A stretch of 64,000 bases of DNA from Angiostrongylus vasorum (taxonomy: Eukaryota; Nematoda; Chromadorea; Rhabditida; Metastrongylidae), in NCBI GenBank assembly GCA_018806985.1, contig JADANN010000352.1, positions 806,001 to 870,000 of the forward strand, given 5' to 3'. This document shows positions 44,601 to 55,515 of this stretch, in pieces. Numbering within the stretch: the stretch's first letter is position 1; the number at the start of each line of letters is the position of its first letter. A program made the translations under genes and the position numbers. Below the pieces are notes generated by a model. That model saw only the letters and a list, made by a program, of their open reading frames with translations. It was not told where the DNA came from and ran no database searches.

Positions 44601-44825
44601 ACTGGATTCCTCGGGATGTCAAACGTACTGCAGGGAAGACCACCGACCCGATGATCAGAGTTCTTCACAAAGAGCCTTGAAGAAAGATATGATGCTCGAC
44701 GAGTCCCTAGAGCGAGCAGAACGCATTGAGCTACTGTTGCACGCGACGGAGAAAAATGGAAGACTTACTGGCGCCCGCTCGAGTCACTCGACGATCAACG
44801 GGACTACAGGTGACAGGGTGACAGG
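41602..44825 (+). mobile_element. RTE-type LINE, copy 3 (internally deleted)
   Basis: Same ends as copy 2. The 5' half has the longest intact stretch: a frame open from 41654 to 42781. Within it the probable protein start is the ATG at 42158 ([15 protein letters not shown]), opening the endonuclease domain, with [16 protein letters not shown], then a damaged catalytic GDF region (about 42590), and in another frame GSDHRLL (about 42856). A deletion of about 215 bp relative to copy 2 occurs at about 43150 between GCAGGCAA-type repeats. In the reverse transcriptase, motif A reads FIGL instead of FIDL and the FADD motif reads FPDD (about 43990), so it would be inactive even without the frameshifts. 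The open stretch before the ATG is basic and may be the 5' leader or an ORF1-like extension. Confidence 0.95.
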
Positions 44826-44835
44826 TTATCCATGG
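44826..44835. repeat. Target-site duplication, right (10 bp)
   Basis: TTATCCATGG, one mismatch to 41592-41601. Confidence 0.75.
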
Positions 44836-46279
44836 AGCGATGACTCTTTCACGTAGCATCGGTGGCGAAAGCTTTGCTGTAAGATCATCTGTTATTCATC
44901 ACCATCACTCATGTAAGGTCTTATCACACCATCTGGCAACCTTTATTCAACTTCTACATCGAAATAACACCAGTATCATGACCTCCTCACCTATCTACGC
45001 AAGTGACGAAAGCGAAATAGATACTCTTTGTGATTAATCTGAGGAAATGATCAGCTGCGGAAAATCCTGTAAAAATTTTGCACGAGAACTCCTATTACGA
45101 AATAAGAAAGGCGAGTGAAGGTGAAAACAAGAAAGTGCCATAAATGTCAGACTTACATTAAGAAAAAAATTTCATCGCAGTAGAAAATTGAAACGAGAAC
45201 AGAAACCGTTTTATGACGGATCTATCTGGTAAACGCTACCTCAGTGCAAACTCAAAAACAATATTGTCACTGCACATGAAAATTAGCAAACGATTTGATC
45301 ATCATGGTACTATCTTTTGGCACTTGACTAAATCACCTCTACTCGGGGCGAAGATCCGATTCAACTAAAGCCCAAAAAAGAAAGGACGAATTGTGAGTGG
45401 CAGAATTTTTTGCTAGAATCTTGTACAATGGTAGAATCAAACCATCTACATGTGCTTCATAAAGCTCATATGAGGGAATTTCTTCAGAATGAAATGATCT
45501 GTAACGCATTTCTTCAAAAGGAAAAAAATCTGTGACAAGTTCAGGACATCACATTGTAATTATCATCTTAGTCACCTTCCCTCAAGAGGGACGTTCATAG
45601 GAATCTTCTCAATTATTGTCGGATTAATTTAATAAGTGTGCTACAAAAACACTTCACTAAAGCCTATTCTATCGAGCATGTCAAGAACATTACGTGAAGC
45701 CCAGCTAGTTGACATAAGAGGATTTTACACGAAATTACGTTGCAGTTGACAGCTAAGTCATTTCTTCTTGAACAAGAAGGGCATATGATCTATGTGGACT
45801 TTTTTCTCAGTAACAAAATTATTCCACTCGCTGAAATTGTAGTCGTAATCAGGAAGCCTTTTCAGGAAAAATACGCTAGGGCCAAATGTGCCGAACTTCT
45901 TTGATTTTTTCTAGAAGAAGAGCAAAGATGATATATTGCACACATTTTCTGTACCGTCTACCAAATCGCATCCATGTTGCACAATTTCTCTGGAAATGAT
46001 GAAACACGTTAAAATGATAGATGACAAAGATGTGCCCAGCAGAAACAGAAGCACTTTTTGGAAATCAAGAGCTCAAACTAACCCAGGAAGAATATCCAGT
46101 CAGAGAAAATTAAAGTGAAGAAAAAAAAGAAAGAGTGTAAGATATTTTGGACTCGAACGCATTTACTTTGCGGTGAGAAAAAGCCGCCCAGTGATGAGTT
46201 GAGGGTCCATGTTGAAGGTTAGACAATACGAGACCACGAGTGGAGCCGATTGATCCCTACTAGCCTCAAATATCCTCAA
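44836..46279. other. No confirmed gene
   Basis: A frame ending at 45037 (SIMTSSPIYASDESEIDTLC, then stop) preceded by a possible acceptor, TGTAAG at about 44918, looks like a C-terminal exon, but I cannot link it to other exons. A 60-codon frame at 45936-46118 is unsupported. Confidence 0.25.
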
Positions 46280-46440
46280 TGCTTTCAGCACCTCATCGGG
46301 GGCTGGAGATGTTTCTGGGTGTCGAGTGCGATCTACAGTAAATGTATAAACCTCAGTAGCGTCACTAAGTAGGAGTTCCACATGTTCACCTAGAAATCTA
46401 ACTAGAAGTAAGCACATATCAGAGCAGAGTGCGTCAAGCT
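46280..46440 (-). mobile_element. Element C remnant
   Basis: The segment GCACCTCATCGGGGGCTGGA, GATGTTTCTGGGTGTCGAGT and GCGATCTACAG aligns with element C (CCTCATCGTGGCTGGGAGG...). The 115-codon minus-strand frame across it is therefore repeat-derived. Confidence 0.5.
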
Positions 46441-46959
46441 TAATCCGTTTACTGTTCCTCCCAAAAAAAAGACCTGAAGAAAGGTTATCACCGGAAAGGT
46501 GAAAGGACACTGGAAGTAATAACCCAGAAGCTAGTTCGTCATTACATTATCGGGTTATTTGATGATTAAGGGGGCACAGATCACATATGTGGTACGATCC
46601 GAAGTAGCGATTGGATTCATAGCCATTACATTGAGTGCTTACGTTCCTATATGGGGGGCAATGTCTTTCATTACGCAAAGAGCGTGATTACATTGCCTTG
46701 GTGTCTCAGCTTACACACAGAATTTGCGGAGGGATTGGAATGATTCGATTGCTATTTTCCTCCAGGATAAGTGGATATTTGGAAGAAGAATGAATTGACA
46801 AAGTTCGTTTTCTACGCTTCTCGGAGCTAAATCACTAAGTCAGCTGTACGACCAAGAAAATGAAGAGTGTGGCAGAACACACTGGAACGTTTTTCGTCAT
46901 CAAGTATACAAATGATAGAACAATTTTTGGTAAAGAATTCCGATAAAAATATTATATAA
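46441..46959. other. No gene recognised
   Basis: No supported feature. Confidence 0.4.
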
Positions 46960-47145
46960 AGACACGAAGATGCTGAGATGCAGGAAAAACTAGGAACTGG
47001 TTGGGATTCGAAACCCGGAAAGGGTAATGACGGTTTCGAAGCTCAACTGAGGTTACGAATTTTCCTCGTATTTCAACATCTTTATGGTTGTATTTCGCAA
47101 AATACCTGGCCATGACAAAGTAATAGGCAATAAATAAAAAGTAAA
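46960..47145 (+). mobile_element. Element D, short degenerate copy
   Basis: GATGCTGAGATGCAGGAAAA at the left mirrors the right segment CCTCGTATTTCAACATCTTT. The tail GACAAAGTAATAGGCAATAA is present. The centre GATTCGAAACCCGG resembles a tRNA B box. Confidence 0.6.
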
Positions 47146-47374
47146 ACATATTTCATAACAAATGAGATATTAAATAGTTAGGACATATACGTCATTTTAA
47201 TCTTATTGAAAGAATAGTTTACGGGTTGAATGGGTCATAAACCTAGCACTTGACGTGCATATTTTGGTACTCAAAACAATTGCAACTTCATAAGTTGTTA
47301 TCATTGGAAAAACAAGCAAACGAAGGAAAGCAATAAAGGACAAAAGGAAAAAACCATTGGGCACTGAATAATCC

Positions 47375-47580
47375 ACAAAGGATATACCATGCATTCAAAT
47401 CCATTTGTAGCTGCCTAGTGGTCACTAGAGGCATAGTTGGCCCACGCAATCAAGAGACAACTCCGTACCATTCTATCGACTCCCAAAGGATCGTGAACCC
47501 AGGGCGCGAGATCGAACTAGCTACCGGTCTCCTGTGTGTTGCAAGAAACCTCTAAGCACTACCCTACAGACGTCTTCGAG
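47375..47580 (-). mobile_element. SINE-A remnant
   Basis: ATACCATGCATTCAAATCCA, GCGAGATCGAACTAGCTACC and CCTCTAAGCACTACCCTACA keep the order of SINE-A body and head. Confidence 0.6.
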
Positions 47581-47842
47581 AAGATAGCATGATCTTGAAA
47601 AGTAATCAATTCCCCCCACTGTTTTGATGGTTTCGAGTTCTGCTCAACACCTCCATACCAGTTTATTTTATAATCACTCCATCGCATATTCAGCTATTAT
47701 GAACTAGCAATCATAAGACGCGTAGTATTAATAATTCTTTCATCAGACTATTGAATGAATGCGTTGAGAGCTATGCGAGCATAAATAGAACGATTGCTTC
47801 CACTTTGTTCTAACGTTGATGGCATTGTTTCTCAAATATTAG

Positions 47843-48027
47843 ATTGTAGGATCCTAAAAATGATTGTCGCGTCATCAGGAACACAGTGGCATGAACTGTG
47901 CTTCAATGGTATACCATTTTGTTTCGAAGAGATAGCTGCAAAAAAGCTATATTCTCAAAAGCCACTGCCAAAAATGATGACGTCGAATGGCTATGCTGGG
48001 CAGCTTTCTGAGATGAAATTCTTTTGA
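47843..48027 (+). CDS. Candidate terminal exon, unknown protein
   Basis: Open frame preceded by a possible acceptor (CAAATATTAG ending at 47842) and ending with TGA at 48025. AATAAA follows 9 bases later. The translation (WHELCFNGIPFCFEEIAAKK and on to GYAGQLSEMKFF) has ordinary soluble-protein composition. No family is recognised and no upstream exon was found, so it could be a 3' exon of an unlocated gene or a pseudogene piece. Confidence 0.35.
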
Positions 48028-48035
48028 TATAACCT

Positions 48036-48041
48036 AATAAA
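48036..48041 (+). promoter_or_regulatory. Candidate polyadenylation signal
   Basis: AATAAA just after the stop at 48027. Confidence 0.35.
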
Positions 48042-48148
48042 TCACTTTCACTTAACCACGACATGAATAATTAATAAACTTCTTTGCATTGTTCGGCTTA
48101 GACGAGGTTGTTATGCAACTTTTATTCGGCTAACGTTTCGACGTCTTG

Positions 48149-48158
48149 GCGTTCCTCA
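48149..48158. repeat. Target-site duplication, left (10 bp)
   Basis: GCGTTCCTCA, exact copy at 48377-48386. Confidence 0.85.
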
Positions 48159-48376
48159 TCTGTCACCTGCATCACCTGTGGTCTCGTTGATCGTTGAATG
48201 ACTCGTAGCGGGCGCCAGCAAATCTTCCATTTTTCCCTGTAGCGTGCAAGAGTAGCCCAGTGGGTTCTGTTCACTCTAGGGACTCGCCGAGCGTCATATC
48301 TTTCTTCCAGGCTTTTCGTAAAGAACTCAGACCATCGAGTCGGTGGTCTTCTTGCTGTACATTTAACACCCCGCTC
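48159..48376 (-). mobile_element. RTE 3' fragment (5'-truncated insertion)
   Basis: 218 bp of LINE 3' end in antisense. The encoded C-terminus on the minus strand still reads [20 protein letters not shown], close to copy 2. Exact 10-bp flanks. Confidence 0.92.
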
Positions 48377-48386
48377 GCGTTCCTCA
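48377..48386. repeat. Target-site duplication, right (10 bp)
   Basis: Exact copy of 48149-48158. Confidence 0.85.
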
Positions 48387-48520
48387 GAGCCGATAATCCG
48401 AAACGATGGTCCAGAGTCGTTCATATGTAGTGTCTTCGCCGTCGTATTGAGTACAATCCTCTTCAGTGAGGTAACGTCGTCCATCGGTGCTCTTTTATAC
48501 AAGATGGTTCTTGATAATAA

Positions 48521-48871
48521 TAATCCTTTGATGATGACTTTTTATTTCCTTTTTATTAGATAAATGCATACCATAAATAGCGTTTCAGCTCCATCCCTTT
48601 CTGCTTCAGATTCTCAGCGATTCGAGTCGAATGGTCACAGCAATTGTTTCACACGATGGATATGCGTCGTAGTATTAAACAAAATTCTGTGTAGGGAAGG
48701 GACCACAATGTTAGCCACAATAAAAAACTTGTGTAACAGCATCGTGTAAGTTTAGCAACACAAGAATGTAGTGAAATGAATCGCGATGAAGGGACGACCT
48801 ATATTAGGTTGTTCGGGAATCAACATAAAGTTGTTTTAGAAACAATTTTTCCTTCTCTGCTGTACTTTTAA
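48521..48871. other. No gene recognised
   Basis: A 61-codon frame at 48564-48749 is unsupported. Confidence 0.4.
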
Positions 48872-49115
48872 GACCGCGTGTGGCGCCATAGCCGGAGGCA
48901 TCCTACAACAAACAAGTGGAGTCGATCCCCCGCGCCTATGGCCCACCAAGCCTTCCGTGCCCTACGGGGTCGAGGATAGCAGCACTGGCTCCATACATCG
49001 GTAGGGCAACCGTGAGCCAATGTAAATGTCAGATATGCAATCAATCACCTCCAAACGATGCTTAATAAAGTGGAATGCATGGCGCATCCCTAAGGGGTTG
49101 ATCAACGCCGAGAGC
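48872..49115 (+). mobile_element. SINE-A copy, internally deleted
   Basis: GACCGCGTGTGGCGCCATAG head, GGAGTCGATCCCC B-box region, CACCAAGCCTTCCGTGCCC, then a gap in the body, then GATCAACGCCGAGAGCTATA. The tail merges into (TA)n. Confidence 0.85.
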
Positions 49116-49240
<125 letters not shown>

Positions 49241-49626
49241 CCCGAACGGTTTACCGCCTCATCGTGGCTGCGAGCTGTTCCAGGGTGTCGGGCTGCGATT
49301 TACAGCCAGGGATTCATCCTTTTGGCAGGGTCTCCCAAGCTGAGAAGGAGTACGGCGTTTCCATCAGAAAGCCTAGCTAAGAGTAAACCAATACCAGGAT
49401 CCACCACCGTCCTGGTATCAAAGTCGCATGGTGGTAAATCTCCCTCTGATCCACAAGGGCTGCGACTGTCTGTGGTGGTGAAGACGTGGTGCAGTCTTTG
49501 GCCAGGCTGACATCGGGAATCCAGGGAACCACAGTGACTTAACCAGCAAATCTCCGAAAAAATGGAGATTATGCTGGGGGCCTGCACAACCAGTGAGGAC
49601 GGGCCGTTCAAGCATCAAGTATGGGA
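49241..49626 (-). mobile_element. Element C copy between (TA)n tracts
   Basis: Full-length minus-strand copy, from CGAACGGTTTACCGCCTCAT to GAGGACGGGCCGTTCAAGCA. Both flanks are (TA)n, so its target was probably a TA repeat. Confidence 0.9.
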
Positions 49627-50234
<608 letters not shown>

Positions 50235-50335
50235 TTTTAAAATGTCGTCGTGATGAATTCGACCTTGATGATGTGGAATGTCGTGGACGTCCTTCTGCTA
50301 ATGACGATGGTGAATTGAAGGCTTTGGTGGAAGCA

Positions 50336-50347
50336 AATATAAGCACA
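50336..50347. repeat. Target-site duplication, left (12 bp)
   Basis: AATATAAGCACA, exact copy at 50739-50750. The mariner sequence resumes after the second copy. Confidence 0.88.
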
Positions 50348-50738
50348 CTTGACACTTGACACTTGAACGGCCCGTCATCACTGGTTGTGCGGGCCCCAGT
50401 ATAATTACCATTTATCGGAGATTTGCTGGTTAAGCCATTGTGGTTCCCAGGAATCCCGAGGTCAGCCTGGTCTAAGTCTGCCCCAGGTCTTCACCACCAC
50501 GGGCAGTCGCAGCCCTTGTGGATCAGAGGGAGATTTGCCACCATGCGACTAATTCGATGCTAGGGAAGGTGGTGGACCCTGGTTTTGGTTTGCTCTTAGC
50601 TAGACTTCCTGATGGAAACGCCGGACTCCTTCTCAGCTTGGGAGACCCTGCCGGGTGGACGAATCCCCCCCGCTGTACATCGCAGTCTGACACCCAGGAA
50701 CACCTCCCACCACGATCAGGCGGTAAACCGTTGGGAAG
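50348..50738 (+). mobile_element. Element C copy inserted in mariner
   Basis: A 391-bp insertion starting CTTGACACTTGAACGGCCCG and ending GGTAAACCGTTGGGAAG. Full length. The clean interruption of a recognisable coding sequence defines the family's ends. Confidence 0.92.
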
Positions 50739-50750
50739 AATATAAGCACA
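50739..50750. repeat. Target-site duplication, right (12 bp)
   Basis: Exact copy of 50336-50347. Confidence 0.88.
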
Positions 50751-51440
50751 ACTGTTCCAAAAGTTCTGGAAAAACTCGATGTAAACGTCTCAAATGTTTG
50801 AGAGCAGTTGAGGGAAAACTGGAAAATCGAAGAAGCTCGATAAATGGATGCCGCATGAATTGAATGAGTATCAAAGAAAGTAGCTGTTTTATCGTCTGCG
50901 CCCATTCTACCCAACCAGAACGACTAGTTTCTCGGCAGTATTTTGAGCTGTGGAGACGATTGCTCTGTGATAACCAACAACGATAGGCTCAATCGTTGGA
51001 CGACGAAGAAGCTCCGAAGCATATTCTAAAGCCGAAGCTGGACGGGAAAAAGTCATGCTGTATTTGTTATTCTGCCGCTGATTTCATCCATCATAGCTTC
51101 CTGGTTAGCGCGAAACAATTACGGCGGAGAAGCACATCCAGAACTTCGACGAGATGTCCGTGAAAATTCAACGATTGGACGCATTAGTGGTCAACAGAGA
51201 GGGATCAGTACTTCTCCAAGATAACGCAGAGTCACACGTCGCGCTACCGACGCTGCACTAGTTGAATGAGTTCGTTTCCTCATCCACCATATTGGCTACA
51301 CATCTGGTCGCTTCTCCTAGCATCTTGATAAGTTCCTGCACGAGAAATACTTCAGAGAACAAGTTTCCAAAGCTGTCTTCAACGAATTTGTCGCCTCCAG
51401 AATTCCAGAATTCCATTCAATTGACATAAATAAACATGTT

Positions 51441-52094
51441 TCTCGTCACCAAAAATGTGTGGATTTCAATGGTTTCTATTTCGACTAATATAGCTTATTC
51501 TGAGATGGGATATGCAAATTTAAAGATACAGAATGAAAACTTCATTTCCTGAGCATCTTGACAAATATCTATGTCGTGGTTACATGAAAAAAACGGTTGT
51601 TCACAAATGAATATTCATATCGGGATCGAAATAGATGGAACCGATTCTTAGATACGCTGTTACCTGGTAGCAGATACACATTCGTCACGAAATCAGTACA
51701 TCTTAGTGAATGAATGATTTATGTTCATTTGATTTAATCACGACATTTACGACATCGTTTGCTCGAAATAAGTCTTCGTTTATTTGCCATCCAAGAATTC
51801 GATTAAACGAAGACGTAACGCAAATTAAAAGATCCTTGAATCCCGGAGGTTCTGGTTTGTAGTTCAGAGAAGTTCAAAAGTTAAATCGGATTAATCGGAT
51901 TTAAGCACAATTGGTGGCTAATTAAAGTGTTATTGGAGAAAGTTTCTTATTTTCCACAAACTTGTTTAAACGTATTACTGTAACTGAGGCGAAAATAAAA
52001 CTATGCCAAAACGCACTACCGTACCAGACGAGATTTACAGTAAAATGTAGACGATCAGAAACAGCGATGTAATCATATTAGTATTCGTAATAGT
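51441..52094. other. No gene recognised
   Basis: May include the mariner 3' untranslated end and terminal repeat, which I cannot delimit. Otherwise empty. Confidence 0.4.
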
Positions 52095-52200
52095 AAAGGA
52101 TAAAGCATCCGCTGTTGATCCTATAGGTATAAGCCACATATTCGACTTCGTCAATTATCATAGTGATTACCCAGGCCCGTATTTATCCAATGCAATGCTT
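52095..52200 (-). mobile_element. SINE-A 3' fragment
   Basis: AAGGATAAAGCATCCGCTG tail (plus sense) followed by CATATTCGACTTCGTCAA. The head is missing, a 5'-truncated copy. Confidence 0.65.
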
Positions 52201-54365
52201 TGAGGCGGCCAACTTTGATATCAAGCCAATGTTTCCATCTTTTCAGATTAATACCAGTTTTGAGTACGATGGATGGCATCTACATAGTTTGATCATATCC
52301 TGACTTAACATAGCCGAACGGTTGTGTCTCACTTTGAACATTAACGAAAGCCTTGGGTTCTCCTAAGACGGATGTTTTGAATAGCTACGGCGGCCTTAGT
52401 CTACAAGTTCTGCAGTCGTATGTTCCGAAAGCTCGGTGCTCAATGTAAAAGAAAAATCTCTAATTGCTTCCGCTTTGTAAATAACAATCGAGAAGTCAGC
52501 ATGATGAAGCACTTACTTTTAAAACTAAATAAGTTATAATCGTATCAAAACATGGAGTATATAATGAAGGAAAAAAAAACGACATCCATTTACACGTCCA
52601 CCTATTTTACACACTTCTTTCAGACTTGACGTACATCTTGAACACCTGGACGCTACGGAAGCACAATGGAAATTCTGCCAGTGTTATCAAGTAGACGACT
52701 GGTGAGATGGTGCTAGGATCGACTGCATCATTCAAGTGAACAGGTAGAAGAGGGAACCTATTATCCGAACTTACCTCGATAATCAAATGTCGGAGAAGCT
52801 GTCTTACACAGGATGATGTTAGAAGTCAGATGCTCTGCAAAACAACAAAAAAGTAGACAGACCCTCTGTTAATGCATGCAAAACGGCTTACTGAGTAGAT
52901 GGCAGAATTTTGCAGAGATCCTAAGTGAGAGATAGGTGCTCTACGTGTCTTTCGAACAAGAAAAGACCACTCAGCACTTACCGATAAACTGATAAGCGTT
53001 CGAAATAGTCTATCACTAACGGTGGTACGGATAACAGATGTTCGAAGAGACATGGGTAGACTACCTTCTTGTGTTTCGCTTCTCATTATCTCTTTTGTAC
53101 TCTACATATTTCACAATGACTATGATTCTATTTGGACAAATGTGCCGTAATTTAATGATGCTCAATAAGTCTCGCATTCAGATTTTGTGGATTGTTGTGA
53201 TGTTACGGATAGGGTGTGGAAAACAATTGTTTTTAATTAGATGCATGAAATGAAGAAATTCATTTGGAATTCGTCCACACATGAAATGAGTCTTGACGAG
53301 TCAACGAGATCACTCCAACGGGGGTGCTATAGATTTACAGAGTGAGATATAACTGTCACAACAGATAGTTTCATGCAGAGCTTATAGGATCTTGCAAATG
53401 TCGATCATCCGAGTTTCAGCATTCTGTTGACATCAGTAGCTTAAACAAAACTAGTAGAAGCCCTAGTGTTAAAACACTTATATTATTACGAGTGTTGTCA
53501 GACGACTTTTCTCGAGCAGCTTCTTAGTGGTAGTGGAGATGCACTCCCTGACAGAGGGGTGGCGTAATCGGCAGTTTTGGAGTTTTCAACGAGCTGCTTG
53601 CGGTATTCTTTTGGATTTTCGTCGATTTAGGAGTCGTGCGGGGATAGAACTCTGCTTGAAATCTCTACTCCAACATATTTTCTCTTTCATGGACGACCAC
53701 AGCTTTTTTTTTCCAGATTCAGCAATCGTAGTTGAGTGCAATCTTCGTAAGAGACACAATGATTATGTCAAGTTCAGAAATACTGTGTCAGAGCAGAGGA
53801 CGGTGATCTCAAACATACATATCTCCTGATGTGAATTTCACCTCATGTCATCAGATCATTTCCAATCTACAGTGGTGTATTCAGGCAACTCCACATAGAT
53901 ACATTTTATATCTTTCTTGAATGAATGAACAATATGTCATCTAATTTACGAATGTTGACCTATTTAGTGTGTTTCCAAAGGGCTGATTGCGAGAATCTTA
54001 GTATAATGCACCCCTCCAAAGAAAACGTAGCGATTGGAGTTAGAAGGAACTTCTTCTGCGATGTCGATGCAGAAAAAGAAACACATTCCACAGCGTCAGT
54101 ATATTGAGAATATTCTATTTAGGCTCGGTACTACTATTTGTCTCCACCTGGGAACTTATCCGCTTCATAACATTAGCCTCACCTTCTAACGTCACTGACA
54201 AGAAAGGTTCACATTTTTTTCTTTAAGGTTCAATCAGTTATTCTAGATCATCTCTAAGTCATCAGTACATACAATAAAACGATTTTTGACAATCTTAAGC
54301 AGATTTATCGCCATGTAATTCAGTTGCATTTAAGACGACCATGACAACCGCTACTAGTTAACTTT
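52201..54365. other. No confirmed gene
   Basis: Frames at 52826-53086 (minus), 53038-53253 (plus) and 53527-53829 (plus, with a strong polypyrimidine-CAG at about 53702-53717 inside it) are possible exons without recognisable domains. I could not chain them. Confidence 0.25.
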
Positions 54366-54726
54366 TTTTTTGACCTGTCTTCACATCTACTGTGCGCATG
54401 CCAGCACTCCTCTCATTCGATTCGTCTCCTCTCATTGATTGTCCACGAAGATCTTCCAGCTTTACGTGTGGCTTCGGTTGCTGCCTGAAGATTTTCATTT
54501 CACCTTGAATGTCGTAGAATGCTGGTCGAACATTCCTCCCTGGAGTCCTGAGATAGGCGGGCTGGAGCGTTCCCACTTGGAATGCAAAGAGTGGTTTTTT
54601 TTTCCATACAACTCCGGTAAAAATTTCCCGACCCCGGAGTGATGATAGGCTCAGCTGGCTCGTGGCGGAATCGAACTAGCACTATGCTCGTGATGAAGGC
54701 CATCATTACCACTGTGCCATCAGCCC
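54366..54726 (-). mobile_element. SINE-B copy with clear tRNA head
   Basis: The minus strand begins GGGGCTGATGGCACAGTGGT, where TGGCACAGTGG is a perfect tRNA A box, and about 40 bases later has GTTCGATTCC, a perfect B box (about 54667-54676). The head is thus an evident tRNA relic. The body follows, ending in poly-T/A next to TAGTTAACT, which resembles TAGTTGACT after the head (possible 9-bp target-site duplication with one change). Confidence 0.88.
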
Positions 54727-55146
54727 CTTAGTTGACTACACTGTAGACCTATTTAGTGATTATTGAAAGCGAGTCGATACTGCACAACTATCCACTAGAG
54801 TTTCCAGATAATGGTTGTAGTGGTTTTCTCATTTCAAATTCTCTATCATCCCCAAGTTTCTTCGACTTATACCACTGTAAGATGAACTATGGAAACGATA
54901 AGACTGCAGAGGCTGAGTTCCATTTTGTCTTCTCCACCTTTCAGTGTTCTTTCTGTGCACCAGGAACATCTCAATTCTTCACGAACACCGTTTCCTCCAC
55001 CTTCAAGTAAGTACCTATTCTGTGAACCTCTACAAAAACCTAGTGAAACGTGATGTCTAGGATTGCCGTCAGTCGTTCAGTATGGGAAATGATACAAAAT
55101 ATATAAAAAGAAGGGTACAGAAGGTATATAATAGAGGTTTCATTAC
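54727..55146. other. No confirmed gene
   Basis: A plus-strand frame (54756-55010) ends at a consensus-like donor (CAAGTAAGT at about 55004-55012) and might be an exon. No family is recognised. Confidence 0.3.
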
Positions 55147-55515
55147 TTCATCCTTAAATGGCCCGCCCTCACTGGTTGTGTGGCCCCAGTATAATTCGGA
55201 GACTTGCTGGTTAAGGCATTGTGGCTCCCTGGAATCTTGAGGTCAGCCTGGCGAAAGTCTGCCCCAGGTCTTCACCACCACGGGCGGCCGCCCTTGTGGA
55301 TCAGAGGGAGATTTGCCACCATGCGACTTTGATACCAGGACGGCGGCGGATCCTGGTATTGGTCTACTCTTAGCTAGGCTTCCTGATGGAAACGCCGGAC
55401 TCCTTCTCAGCTTGGGAGAGTCTGCCGGGAGGATGAATCCCCCGCTGTACATCGCAGTCCGACATCCAGGAACACCTCCCGGCCACGATGAGGCAGTAAA
55501 CCGTTGGGAGGGAGG
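55147..55515 (+). mobile_element. Element C copy
   Basis: Full-length: ATCCTTAAATGGCCCGCCCT, GAGACTTGCTGGTTAAGGCA and GCGACTTTGATACCAGGACG to GGTAAACCGTTGGGAGGGAG. Confidence 0.9.

Larger units (their letters stand above)
48095..48520. mobile_element. FB left arm interrupted by an RTE fragment
   Basis: GCTTAGACGAGGTTGTTATG, TTTTATTCGGCTAACG and GTTTCGACGTC, then, after the insertion, TCAGAGCCGATAATCCGAAA, CGCCGTCGTATTGAGT and GTGCTCTTTTATACAAGATG. It aligns with the left arm at 11390-11600. Confidence 0.75.
50235..51440 (+). pseudogene. Mariner-type transposase, decayed and split
   Basis: Conceptual translation shows the mariner helix-turn-helix region (FDLDDVECRGRPSANDD then GELKALVEAN, 50262-50340). 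After the element C insertion come KWMPHELNEYQRK (about 50841) and, further on, RETITAEKHIQNFDEM (about 51110) and SVLLQDNAESHVALPTL (about 51210), the last containing the second catalytic Asp in the LLxDNAxxH block. Living mariners use a DD34D cut-and-paste transposase of about 345 residues. Here stops and frameshifts occur throughout, and the first and third catalytic Asp blocks are not readable. Terminal inverted repeats were not identified with confidence. Confidence 0.88.

Noticed and set aside
46163..46510. 115-codon minus-strand frame as a new protein
   Set aside because: Part of it aligns with element C, so the openness is probably chance over a repeat remnant.
50235..51440. Functional mariner transposase
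   Set aside because: Numerous stops and frameshifts, two of three catalytic Asp blocks unreadable, and a 391-bp insertion.
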